A stretch of 64,000 nt of DNA from Flavobacterium sp. UGB4466. Its GTDB lineage: Bacteria > Bacteroidota > Bacteroidia > Flavobacteriales > Flavobacteriaceae. The translations under genes and the position numbers were made by a program. Positions 8,242-17,154 of this stretch are shown here, one piece after another. Positions within the stretch are counted from its first letter, which is position 1. Each line of letters starts with the position of its first letter. The DNA is taken from assembly GCF_903469665.1 (NCBI RefSeq), contig NZ_CAGKLC010000009.1, positions 20,885-84,884 of the forward strand. The letters run 5' to 3'. The notes under the pieces were generated by a model, which saw nothing but the letters and a program-made list of their open reading frames with translations, was not told the origin of the DNA and did not search any database.

Positions 8242-9972
8242 ATGATGAATATAGCACCTAATATTCTAAATGCAGTAAACGAATGGCTAACCCCTACATT
8301 TGATAGCGAAACGCAAGCTGCTGTTAAAGAATTAATGACAACCTCACCAAAGGAACTAGAGGAAAGTTTTTATAAAAATCTGGAATTTGGAACTGGCGGA
8401 ATGCGTGGTGTGATGGGTGTTGGAAGCAACCGAATTAACAAATACACCCTTGGAAAAAACACTCAGGGCTTATCTGATTATTTACATATTGCATTCCCAA
8501 ACCAACCATTAAAAGTAGTTATTGCGTATGATTGTCGTCACAACAGCAATACCTTAGCAAAGATTGTTGCAGATGTTTTTTCGGCAAACGGAATTCATGT
8601 GTATTTATTTTCAGATTTGAGACCAACTCCGGAATTATCCTTTGCTCTTAAATATTTAGGCTGCCAATGTGGAATTGTATTAACGGCCTCTCACAACCCA
8701 CCGGAATATAACGGTTATAAAGTATACTGGGAAGATGGCGGACAAATTGTACCTCCACAGGATACTGCAATTATCGACACGATCGAGAATTTAGGTTATG
8801 ATAGAATTAAATTTAAAGCTAACGAAAGCCTGATCGAGTATATCGATAGCGAAATCGACAAAGCTTTTGTAAAATCGTCTATCGAAAACGCAAGCTTCAA
8901 TACTCCTGCTAAAGCAAAAGACAACCTACATATTGTTTTTACTTCTTTGCACGGAACCTCTATAAAATCTATTCCTGATACTTTATCACAGGCAGGTTAT
9001 AAAAACGTACACATCGTACCGGAACAAGCTATTCCTGATGGAAATTTCCCAACGGTAAAATCTCCAAATCCTGAAGAACCTGAAGCTTTAACTATGGCTT
9101 TGGCTTTGGCTGATAAAACGAATTCCGATATTGTAATCGGAACAGATCCTGATTGCGATCGTCTTGGAGTTGCTGTTAGAAACAACGAAGGCAAACTGAT
9201 TTTACTGAACGGAAATCAAACTATGGTTATGATGACTGCTTTCTTATTGAAACAATGGAAAAAAGCGGGTAAAATTAACGGAAAACAATTCATTGGATCT
9301 ACCATTGTTTCCACTCCGATGATGATGGAATTAGCCACTAATTATGGTGTTGAATGCAAAGTAGGATTGACAGGTTTTAAATGGATTGCCAAAATGATCA
9401 AAGATTTTCCTCAACTTCAATTTATTGGAGGCGGTGAAGAAAGCTTTGGTTTCATGGTTGGTGATGCCGTAAGAGATAAAGATGCCGTTGCTGCAACCTT
9501 ATTAATCTGTGAAGTTGCCGCTCAGGCAAAAGCAGCAGGAAGCAGTGTTTACAAAGAACTTCTTCAGCTTTATGTTGAAAACGGTTTCTATAAAGAACAT
9601 TTGATTTCTATAACCAAAAAAGGAATGCAGGGTCTGGAAGAGATCAACCAAATGATGATCAGTTTGCGCGAAAATCCATTGAAAGAAATCAGCGGACAAC
9701 GTGTGATCATGATGGAAGACTACCAGACATCAATTGCTTTGAATTTATTGACCGGAGAAGAATCTGTAATGGATATTCCAAAATCAAATGTATTGATTTA
9801 TTACACTGAAGACGGTTCTAAAATTTGCGCAAGACCAAGTGGAACTGAGCCAAAAATTAAATTCTACATTAGTGTTAATGCACAGTTGGATTCCGTTGAG
9901 GATTTCGATGCGGCAGAAAGCTACCTGGACGAAAAGATACAAAGCATTATTGCAGGTATGCAATTGAAATAA
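8242..9972 (+). CDS. Phospho-sugar mutase (phosphoglucomutase/phosphomannomutase)
   Basis: This is a 576-residue alpha-D-phosphohexomutase. The active-site phosphoserine loop is [12 protein letters not shown] (Ser150), the metal-binding loop [10 protein letters not shown] (about 300-309), the sugar-binding loop GGGEESFGF, and the C-terminal phosphate-binding loop [12 protein letters not shown]. All four family motifs are intact and in order. It interconverts hexose 1- and 6-phosphates in the cytosol; the length fits the PgcA/PMM-PGM subfamily. The start could be either of two adjacent ATGs (8242 or 8245). The nuclease gene starts only 4 nt after its stop, suggesting one transcript. Confidence 0.94.
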   Translation: MMNIAPNILNAVNEWLTPTFDSETQAAVKELMTTSPKELEESFYKNLEFGTGGMRGVMGVGSNRINKYTLGKNTQGLSDYLHIAFPNQPLKVVIAYDCRHNSNTLAKIVADVFSANGIHVYLFSDLRPTPELSFALKYLGCQCGIVLTASHNPPEYNGYKVYWEDGGQIVPPQDTAIIDTIENLGYDRIKFKANESLIEYIDSEIDKAFVKSSIENASFNTPAKAKDNLHIVFTSLHGTSIKSIPDTLSQAGYKNVHIVPEQAIPDGNFPTVKSPNPEEPEALTMALALADKTNSDIVIGTDPDCDRLGVAVRNNEGKLILLNGNQTMVMMTAFLLKQWKKAGKINGKQFIGSTIVSTPMMMELATNYGVECKVGLTGFKWIAKMIKDFPQLQFIGGGEESFGFMVGDAVRDKDAVAATLLICEVAAQAKAAGSSVYKELLQLYVENGFYKEHLISITKKGMQGLEEINQMMISLRENPLKEISGQRVIMMEDYQTSIALNLLTGEESVMDIPKSNVLIYYTEDGSKICARPSGTEPKIKFYISVNAQLDSVEDFDAAESYLDEKIQSIIAGMQLK

Positions 9973-9976
9973 AACA

Positions 9977-11017
9977 ATGAGTGACAAGCCTGACACAAAT
10001 GACAAACCTGAACTATTAGACTCGATAATTGGACTAATAGATCAGACACGTCATTTTGTTGCCAAAACGGTTAATCAGGAATTAACAATACTTTATTGGA
10101 AAATCGGAAAAACGATTAATGAAGAGATTCTAAAAAATGATCGGGCCGATTATGGAAAAAAAACAGTTCAAATCTTAAGCCTGGAATTATCCAAAAGATA
10201 CGGAACGGGGTTTAGTAAAAGAAACATTCATAGTTTTATAAAACTTAACACTATTTTTCAAGACTTTACAATTGTGCAGACACTGTCTGCACAATTGAGT
10301 TGGTCTCATTTATATTCAATACTAAGCATTGACAACAATATAAAACGTGAATTCTACATCCAAATGAGTATTCACGAAAGATGGAGCGTTCGAACTTTAC
10401 AAGACCGCGTGGACAGCATGCTTTTTGAAAGAACTGCGATCAGCAAAAAACCCGAAGAAACAATCATTAATGATTTAGCTTTACTCAAAAACGAAAAACT
10501 AATTAGTCCGGACTTAACTTTTCGCGATCCGTATTTCTTAGATTTTTTAGGATTACATGACACTTATTCCGAAAAAGACTTAGAAAGTTCCATCTTAGCT
10601 CAATTACAAAACTTCATCACAGAGATGGGCAGTGAATTTGCTTTTCTAGCCCGTCAAAAAAGAATCACTATTGATAATGAAGATTTTTATATTGATTTAC
10701 TTTTTTACCATAGGGGATTAAAATCTCTGGTCGCTATTGATCTAAAACTTGGAAAATTTAAAGCCGGCTATAAAGGCCAAATGGAATTGTATTTACGCTG
10801 GTTAGAGAAAAACGAACAAAAAGAAGGAGAAAACAAACCAATTGGATTAATTTTATGCAGTGAGAAATCACCCGAACAGATTAATTATCTAATGCTGGAC
10901 AATGACGAACAAATCAAAGTCTCAGCCTATTTAACCCAATTACCTGAAAAAAAATTATTATTAGAAAAGCTAGAAAAAGCAATTGCCATAGCAGAAAATA
11001 ACATCAAAAATAAATGA
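9977..11017 (+). CDS. YhcG-like PDDEXK nuclease (DUF1016)
   Basis: The 346-residue protein has an N-terminal DUF1016 helical domain (HFVAKTVNQELTILYWKIGK, then YGKKTVQILSLELSKRYG and FSKRNIHSFIKL). The C-terminal half is a PDDEXK nuclease fold, with FYIDLLFYHRGLKSLVAIDL followed by KLGKFKAGYKGQMELYLRW. The catalytic D...DxK pattern (IDLK) is intact. Relatives are predicted DNA endonucleases often found near mobile or defence genes. Here it is tucked between a mutase (4-nt gap) and an ABC exporter (4-nt ATGA overlap), so it should be co-expressed with both, an unusual place for such a protein. Confidence 0.85.
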   Translation: MSDKPDTNDKPELLDSIIGLIDQTRHFVAKTVNQELTILYWKIGKTINEEILKNDRADYGKKTVQILSLELSKRYGTGFSKRNIHSFIKLNTIFQDFTIVQTLSAQLSWSHLYSILSIDNNIKREFYIQMSIHERWSVRTLQDRVDSMLFERTAISKKPEETIINDLALLKNEKLISPDLTFRDPYFLDFLGLHDTYSEKDLESSILAQLQNFITEMGSEFAFLARQKRITIDNEDFYIDLLFYHRGLKSLVAIDLKLGKFKAGYKGQMELYLRWLEKNEQKEGENKPIGLILCSEKSPEQINYLMLDNDEQIKVSAYLTQLPEKKLLLEKLEKAIAIAENNIKNK

Positions 11018-12843
11018 GTAATTTCAAAAAAATAGTTCCTTTTATATACCCGTATAAAAGATATGCATTCTTAAATATCTTTTTTAATATTTTGTATGCA
11101 CTTTTTAGCACGCTTTCTTTCATGGCATTAATTCCGATGCTTCAGGTTTTGTTTGACAAAACGAAGAAGAATTATGTGATGCCCACTTATGACGGAATTA
11201 CCCATGCAAAAGAATTTGCCGAAAACTATCTGAGCTATTACATTACAAAGAATACCGATCCTAATAATCCCGGATTTATACTTTCTGTGATGGTTGCTCT
11301 TATCATTTCGATCTTTTTACTGAAAAATTTAGCCGACTATCTCGCTATGTTTTTCATTAATTTTTTACGAAATGGTGTATTGAGAGACATGCGAAATGCA
11401 TTGTATAAAAAAACATTGGAACTGCCTTTGGCTTTTTATTCTGAAAAAAGAAAAGGAGACGTTATCTCCCGAATCTCTGCTGATGTCAATGAGGTTCAGA
11501 CTTCGTTTTTAGCCATTTTAGAACTTATCGTAAAAGAACCCTTAACGATTGTTTTTACCATATGTGCTATGTTAATCATCAGCGCTAAACTTACCCTGTT
11601 TGTATTTGTTTTTATTCCTGTTTCCGGATATATTATCTCCTTAATCGGGAAACAATTAAAAAAACAGTCGGGTAAAGCTCAACAGGAACAAGGCAGCTTT
11701 TTATCGACTATCGAAGAAACGATTGGTGGTTTAAAAGTGGTAAAAGGATACAATGCTGAGAACTATTTCAATACTATCTTTCAAAATTCAACGGAACGTT
11801 TTTTCAAACTGTCCAACAGTATTGGAAATCGCCAAAACTTAGCCTCGCCTGCCAGTGAGTTTATGGGAATTACTGTAATTGCAATATTACTTTGGTACGG
11901 AGGCCAAATGGTTCTGATTGAAAAAACACTCGACGGTCCCTCTTTTATTGCCTATATGGGATTAGCTTATAATATTTTAACTCCTGCAAAAGCAATCTCT
12001 AAGGCTTCTTACGGGGTAAAAAGAGGAAACGCCGCTGCAGAACGTGTTCTTGAAATTTTAGAGCAGGAAAACACCATTACCTCTAAAGACAAAGCAGTTG
12101 AAAAAACAACGTTCGACAGTAACATTAGCGTTCAGAATATCAACTTTAAATATGAAGACGAAACTGTTCTGAAAGACTTTTCTCTTGACATCAAAAAAGG
12201 ACAAACCGTTGCACTTGTTGGACAATCCGGTAGCGGAAAAAGCACAATTGCCAATTTGTTAACCCGTTTTTATGATGTAAACGACGGAACAATTTCGATT
12301 GACGGCATCAATATAAAAGATATGAACTTACAGTCTCTTCGCAGTTTGATGGGACTGGTAACTCAGGACAGCATTTTATTCAATGATACCATCAAAGCCA
12401 ATATTGCCTTAGGAAAACTAGACGCTACAGACGATGAAATTATCGAGGCCTTAAAAATTGCAAATGCTTTTGAATTTGTAAATAACCTCCCTTTAGGTAT
12501 TTACACCAACATTGGCGACAGCGGAAACAAACTTTCAGGAGGACAAAAACAACGATTATCAATTGCCAGAGCGGTCTTGAAAAACCCGCCAATTATGATT
12601 CTGGATGAAGCCACATCAGCATTGGACACTGAAAGCGAAAAATTTGTTCAGGTGGCTTTAGAGAACATGATGCAAAACAGAACTTCAATTGTAATTGCTC
12701 ACCGACTTTCAACCATTCAGAAAGCGGATGTCATTGTTGTGATGCAAAAAGGTAAAATCGTAGAACAAGGAACTCATGACGAATTGATTGCCCACAACGG
12801 AACCTACAACAAACTGGTGACTATGCAATCTTTCGAATCATAA
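11014..12843 (+). CDS. ABC exporter, fused permease-ATPase (MsbA-like)
   Basis: This 609-residue half-transporter has six membrane segments in about residues 15-320 and one ATPase domain. Walker A is GQSGSGKST, the signature LSGGQKQRLSIARA, Walker B IMILDEATSALD, and the switch histidine is in IAHRLSTIQ. It would work as a homodimer at the inner membrane, and MsbA-type lipid or lipid A export is the likeliest role. An insert of about 35 residues between the first two membrane segments (KKNYVMPTYDGITHAKEFAE onward) lies on the outer side. It overlaps the nuclease gene by 4 nt and ends in a hairpin terminator. Confidence 0.92.
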   Translation: MSNFKKIVPFIYPYKRYAFLNIFFNILYALFSTLSFMALIPMLQVLFDKTKKNYVMPTYDGITHAKEFAENYLSYYITKNTDPNNPGFILSVMVALIISIFLLKNLADYLAMFFINFLRNGVLRDMRNALYKKTLELPLAFYSEKRKGDVISRISADVNEVQTSFLAILELIVKEPLTIVFTICAMLIISAKLTLFVFVFIPVSGYIISLIGKQLKKQSGKAQQEQGSFLSTIEETIGGLKVVKGYNAENYFNTIFQNSTERFFKLSNSIGNRQNLASPASEFMGITVIAILLWYGGQMVLIEKTLDGPSFIAYMGLAYNILTPAKAISKASYGVKRGNAAAERVLEILEQENTITSKDKAVEKTTFDSNISVQNINFKYEDETVLKDFSLDIKKGQTVALVGQSGSGKSTIANLLTRFYDVNDGTISIDGINIKDMNLQSLRSLMGLVTQDSILFNDTIKANIALGKLDATDDEIIEALKIANAFEFVNNLPLGIYTNIGDSGNKLSGGQKQRLSIARAVLKNPPIMILDEATSALDTESEKFVQVALENMMQNRTSIVIAHRLSTIQKADVIVVMQKGKIVEQGTHDELIAHNGTYNKLVTMQSFES

Positions 12844-12862
12844 ACATAAGTAGACAGGCTTA

Positions 12863-12942
12863 GCCACAAATTATACAGATTACCACAGATTATTTTTCTC
12901 TCAACGAATTAAAATCTTATATTTATCTGTATAATTTGTGGC
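12863..12942 (+). terminator. Long inverted repeat / terminator after the ABC exporter
   Basis: The arms at 12863-12880 and 12925-12942 are perfect 18-nt inverted copies (GCCACAAATTATACAGAT and its complement) with a 44-nt loop, followed by a T run. The words resemble the CCACGAATT family seen at 30333 and 32946. Confidence 0.7.
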
Positions 12943-12975
12943 TTTTTTATTTCGAATATTCTTAAATCCGTAAAA

Positions 12976-13677
12976 ATGTACCTTAATACTTCAAACATAA
13001 AACTTCCGGATGACCCGGATACAATTGTCTGGAAATACTTAGACTTATCTAAATTCCTTGATTTATTAATGTCCAAAAAACTATTCATGTCCCGTTCTGA
13101 CAAGTTTGAGGATCAGTACGAGGGTACTTTTAGCGAGCCAACCTTTGAAGAGATTAAAAAACTGGCCATAGACAATCCTGATTTTTTAAATTACTACAAA
13201 ACCCATCGCGAACAGGTAGCCATAAGCAGCTGGCACATCAACGAATATGAATCGTTTGCCATGTGGCAGATTTTCACCAAAAACAATGAGGGTTTAGCTA
13301 TTCAGTCTACCATTAGAAGGTTACAGAATGCTGTAAAACCGGAAAACAATTTCGATCAATACATTGGCGAAGTAAATTATATCGATTACAAAAAAGAATA
13401 CATTCCGTTTGAAAATTTATTTTTCCCCTTTTTATTTAAGCGCAAAAGCTTTCAATATGAGCGCGAAGTTCGAATTCTTACCGATACTTCAAAAAGTGAC
13501 ATTAAACTAAACGATGGATTAAAAATCAACGTTGACCTAAAGCAATTGATCGAAAAGATCTACATTCATCCAAAATCCGAAAACTGGTACAAAAAACTGG
13601 TAATTGATTTAACGGAACGCCTGGGATTTGATCTCGATATTGAGAAATCGGATCTGGAAAGTGATATTTTGATATAG
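12976..13677 (+). CDS. DUF2971 family protein
   Basis: This is a 233-residue soluble protein. The pattern WKYLDLSKFLDLLMSKKLFM, SRSDKFEDQYEGTF, then ESFAMWQIFTKNNEGLAIQS and YEREVRILTD matches DUF2971. Members occur sporadically in many bacteria and some lie near defence genes, but no activity is established. It stands alone, between the exporter terminator and a convergent lipoprotein gene. The start is the first ATG after the terminator region. Confidence 0.82.
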   Translation: MYLNTSNIKLPDDPDTIVWKYLDLSKFLDLLMSKKLFMSRSDKFEDQYEGTFSEPTFEEIKKLAIDNPDFLNYYKTHREQVAISSWHINEYESFAMWQIFTKNNEGLAIQSTIRRLQNAVKPENNFDQYIGEVNYIDYKKEYIPFENLFFPFLFKRKSFQYEREVRILTDTSKSDIKLNDGLKINVDLKQLIEKIYIHPKSENWYKKLVIDLTERLGFDLDIEKSDLESDILI

Positions 13678-13691
13678 TTTTTTTAAAGGTG

Positions 13692-13815
13692 CTAAGGTAC
13701 TGAGATTCTAAGGTTCTGAGTTTTTTCTTATCAGCTGTCAAGGATATAAAAAAGCCATTTAAAAATTGATTAACAATTTTTAAATGGCTTTCATCTTAGT
13801 ATCTCAGTACCTTAG
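13692..13815. repeat. Nested foldback element built from 8-nt units (CTAAGGTA/CTGAGATT type)
   Basis: The arms at 13692-13712 and 13795-13815 are 21 nt each and pair with one mismatch. The left side reads as octamers CTAAGGTA, CTGAGATT, CTAAGGTT, CTGAGTTT. A perfect 18-bp hairpin (13751-13768 with 13774-13791) sits inside. It lies between two convergent genes. The architecture equals that of 4495-4634 with other unit sequences. Confidence 0.85.
13751..13791. terminator. Bidirectional hairpin terminator
   Basis: The arms AAAGCCATTTAAAAATTG (13751-13768) and CAATTTTTAAATGGCTTT (13774-13791) pair perfectly around 5 nt. It is placed between convergent genes inside the octamer foldback. Confidence 0.8.
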
Positions 13816-13821
13816 AACCTT

Positions 13822-14544
13822 CTAAATAGGCTTATAACTCTTCACTTCCCATTTTTTTGAAGCTAAGTCAATATAGTTATAGTGTAAAACATCATTTTTA
13901 TCAAACTGCCCGTTTTGATTGGTATCTTCAATCGTTCTAAAATACAAACGATTTCTTGATTCGATTAAATTCCAGTCTACCAATTCCTGAAAATCTTCTG
14001 AAACTTTAGTAAAGTGTTCACCACTGATATTACTTAAATACAAGGTCTTAATATCACTAGTATCAATTTTACCATCTTTATTAGTATCTGAGTCGGCCAG
14101 AGTATAGACCATAATCTGATTCTGTGTTTTATCAGCAACCGTTTTTAAATAAGTAGCCGTCAAAATCAGGGCTGGTTTATCTGTCAAAGGACGTATGGAA
14201 TCTGAATCAACTTTCTGAAACTTCAGGTTCTGCAAATAACCCGTGATTTCAAATTCTCCTAAATTAGAGATTGTAAAACTTACATCATTTACACTCGAAG
14301 AGCCATAACGGGCTTTTGTTCCTTTTTCAAAAACACGCAAGTCTCCAACCGGATGAATCAAATAACTTGTTCCTTCCATTTGAATCGGCAAATCGGCTAT
14401 TTCAATCTGTGTAGAATCTGTTTTTGTAACAGTATTCGTTTTACTGGCGGTATCGTAAATTACTTTAGGTTTCTTCACTTCATCCTTACAACTTGTAAGT
14501 GTTCCGATGCTTGCCAGGGCTATATAGGTTAAGATCTTTTTCAT
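13822..14544 (-). CDS. Lipoprotein with EF-hand/dockerin-like calcium loops
   Basis: The 240-residue protein starts MKKILTYIALASIGTLTSCK, a lipoprotein signal with Cys at about residue 19. Two acidic loops near the C-terminus, DTNKDGKIDTSD and DTNQNGQFDKND, have the D-x-[DN]-x-[DN]-G spacing of EF-hand or dockerin calcium sites. The middle is beta-rich with no motif I recognise. It probably sits in the outer or inner membrane facing the periplasm; function is unknown. A -7 box (reverse of CAAATATA, 14568-14575) lies about 25 nt upstream. It is separate from the TonB receptor gene behind it. Confidence 0.72.
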   Translation of the reverse strand: MKKILTYIALASIGTLTSCKDEVKKPKVIYDTASKTNTVTKTDSTQIEIADLPIQMEGTSYLIHPVGDLRVFEKGTKARYGSSSVNDVSFTISNLGEFEITGYLQNLKFQKVDSDSIRPLTDKPALILTATYLKTVADKTQNQIMVYTLADSDTNKDGKIDTSDIKTLYLSNISGEHFTKVSEDFQELVDWNLIESRNRLYFRTIEDTNQNGQFDKNDVLHYNYIDLASKKWEVKSYKPI

Positions 14545-14683
14545 GTATGCTAATTCTATTAGGATATCAAATATAGTATTTTTGATTGTATTATCTAGTT
14601 TTATTGAATTTTACTAGAATCCACTTCTATAAGTTGTTCACGCAGATACTTGCCTGCTTAGTAGAAAGAACGAAATCAATATT

Positions 14684-17143
14684 TTATAATCTCGCATTCA
14701 GCTTCACATTAAAAACCCTTGAGGTCATATAATTTGGAATTGCATACTGGTTTTTAGAATACACATCGCGAACCCAGGTATTGGTAATCGCATTTTGATT
14801 ATTGAAAAGATTAAAAATTTCAACTCCAACAGACAATTCTTTAAAATTCTTCAACCATTTAGCCTTAGCAACTTTCGTGTTTCCATCTACAAAAACTTTC
14901 GCAAAACCAACATCGGCTCTGCGATAATCATTCAATCTCCTTTGATACAGATATGGATCTGAATAGGCCGGTGCTCCTCCGGGTAAACCGGTATTATAAA
15001 CCAGATTCAAATACAACTTTACACTTGGAATACTTGGCATATAATCCTGAAACAGCATCGCAAATTTCAATCGCTGATCTGTAGGCCTCGCGATATAACC
15101 TTTGTTTTCATAGTTTTCTTCAGTTTTTAAATACCCAAAGCTAATCCATGATTCTGTTCCGGGTACAAACTCGCCATTCAGTCTGAAATCAACTCCTTGC
15201 GCGTAAGCTTTTGCATTATTATTGGCAACATATCGAATTCTGACATTATCGATCGAATACACATTTACATCCGAAAGCGATTTATAATAAAGTTCTGTAA
15301 CCCATTTAAAAGGACGGTTCCACATTTTAAAATTATAATCGTTCCCCAAAACGATATGAACGGATTCCTGCGCTTTCACATTTGGATTTACCACACCATT
15401 TAAATCCCTAAGCTCTCTATAAAAAGGGGGTTGATGGTACAATCCTCCGGAAAGTCGGAAGAGCATGTCCATATCCCAATCCGGTTTTAAAGTAAATTGG
15501 GCACGCGGACTGAAAACGGTTTGAGTCTTACCTTCAACAGCACCTCCTGAAACATTCCAACTCTGAAAACGAGCTCCCAGATTGTACCAAACCTGACTGG
15601 ATCCTATTTCTGATTTTTTATTCCATTGCGCATATCCCGAAAAGCGGTTTATGGTATTAAAATTTGTCGCTCGTACCTCCTGATACGGTAATAACGGCCC
15701 CGTATAAGGCTTATAAGGCTGATTGTTCTTCGGTAAAAAAGCGATAGGTGGATTAATCGAGAATCCAGCCGAATCAATCATCTCCCACTCTACAATTCGA
15801 TCCCGAATCGATTCACGCGTATATTTCAAACCAAATTCCAACTGGCTGTCATTTTTCCATTCTTTAAAACCTTTGATTTCTGCATTGGCAATTAACGCAT
15901 CCAAATCATTTCGGGCATGGCTCAATTGCGAACCTATTCCACGAGTGAAATCAACATTTGAGGTGTCTTCATTCTCTATATTACCCAAACGATATTGTGC
16001 GAGAATATCAAAATGCTCCTGTTCTATGGTATGAAAAAGGGAACCAATTAATTTCAAAGTAAAAGTAGGTGAAGCTTTGTAAGTCGTTTTCAAGGCACCG
16101 AAGTAGGTATTGTACTGATCCCGTTCCCTGCCTTCATAATACACGGCAAGCGCCATCGGTTGATCTATGGTCCCGAATTTTGTCTCACGGGTTAAAGGCT
16201 GATACAAATATTTGTTTTGAGAGATATTCCCTAAAAAGCTCATTTGCCATTTTTTAGAAATATCATAATTAACATTGGTCTGAATATCTGCAAAAGTTGG
16301 AGTATAATTCGTTTGCGTGTCCTGACTATTCACCAACAAGCTATTATTTCTATAACGAACTCCGGTTACAGCCGACCATTTCTTATTTTTAGAAACCGCA
16401 TCGACCGATATACTTCCGCCAAGCAAACTGGCTTCAAGCGAAGCGCCAAACTGCGTTGGTTTTCTATAAGTGATGTCTAAAACAGAGGATAATTTATCTC
16501 CAAACTTTGCCTGAAATCCTCCTGCCGAAAAGTCAACATTCTGCACTAAATCGGTATTGGTAAAACTCAACCCTTCCTGTTGCCCGGAACGAATTAAAAA
16601 CGGGCGATAGACTTCGACTTCGTTCACATACACCAGATTTTCATCATAATTTCCACCCCGAACAGCATATTGTGTACTCAGTTCATTATTGGAATTTACA
16701 CCTGACAGTGTTTTCAAAATATTCTCGATTCCGGCATTGGCTCCCGGTATTTTCTTAATAGTAGCGACATCGACATTTGCGATACCCTGAATCCTCTTCT
16801 TACTTTTAGAAGAAACAAAAACTTCTCCCATTTGTTCTTCGGAACTGCTCATTAAGGGATTAAAAACGAAAATCTCATTTGAGGCTAAATGTACGGTCAG
16901 ACTCATCATTTTTAAAGAGACGTGGGTAAAAATCAACGAAATCTTTTTACCTGAAGGCACTATAATTTCATAAAAACCATCTGAATCAGATTGCGAAACA
17001 TTCCCGGAAGAACTGATATTTACTCCAGCCACAGGATGTTGCTGCTCATCCAGAATAACACCTTTTACATGAGCCTTCTGAGCAAATGAAATACTGGTCG
17101 TGCATAAAAAAAGGAAAACGGCTATTAACTTAATTTGATTCAA
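14684..17143 (-). CDS. TonB-dependent outer membrane receptor
   Basis: This 819-residue receptor starts with a signal peptide ending at SFAQ. A carboxypeptidase-regulatory-like beta-sandwich follows (about 25-100, AHVKGVILDEQQHPVAGVNI), then the plug (about 115-230, with YAVRGGNYDENLVYVNEVEV) and a long beta-barrel ending in an aromatic-poor strand (VFNVKLNARL). Because it lacks a SusD partner it is a classic TonB receptor rather than a SusC glycan porin. The substrate is unknown. The M23 peptidase gene ends 11 nt before its start on the same strand, so the two are probably co-transcribed. Confidence 0.9.
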   Translation of the reverse strand: MNQIKLIAVFLFLCTTSISFAQKAHVKGVILDEQQHPVAGVNISSSGNVSQSDSDGFYEIIVPSGKKISLIFTHVSLKMMSLTVHLASNEIFVFNPLMSSSEEQMGEVFVSSKSKKRIQGIANVDVATIKKIPGANAGIENILKTLSGVNSNNELSTQYAVRGGNYDENLVYVNEVEVYRPFLIRSGQQEGLSFTNTDLVQNVDFSAGGFQAKFGDKLSSVLDITYRKPTQFGASLEASLLGGSISVDAVSKNKKWSAVTGVRYRNNSLLVNSQDTQTNYTPTFADIQTNVNYDISKKWQMSFLGNISQNKYLYQPLTRETKFGTIDQPMALAVYYEGRERDQYNTYFGALKTTYKASPTFTLKLIGSLFHTIEQEHFDILAQYRLGNIENEDTSNVDFTRGIGSQLSHARNDLDALIANAEIKGFKEWKNDSQLEFGLKYTRESIRDRIVEWEMIDSAGFSINPPIAFLPKNNQPYKPYTGPLLPYQEVRATNFNTINRFSGYAQWNKKSEIGSSQVWYNLGARFQSWNVSGGAVEGKTQTVFSPRAQFTLKPDWDMDMLFRLSGGLYHQPPFYRELRDLNGVVNPNVKAQESVHIVLGNDYNFKMWNRPFKWVTELYYKSLSDVNVYSIDNVRIRYVANNNAKAYAQGVDFRLNGEFVPGTESWISFGYLKTEENYENKGYIARPTDQRLKFAMLFQDYMPSIPSVKLYLNLVYNTGLPGGAPAYSDPYLYQRRLNDYRRADVGFAKVFVDGNTKVAKAKWLKNFKELSVGVEIFNLFNNQNAITNTWVRDVYSKNQYAIPNYMTSRVFNVKLNARL

Positions 17144-17154
17144 GTGTTTGGGTT

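Noticed and set aside
12976..14544. A toxin or defence island around the DUF2971 protein
   Set aside because: Neighbours are ordinary (exporter, lipoprotein) and no integrase, tRNA or nuclease lies adjacent.
15723..16034. Plus-strand frames across the TonB receptor gene
   Set aside because: They are antisense shadows of a well-supported receptor.
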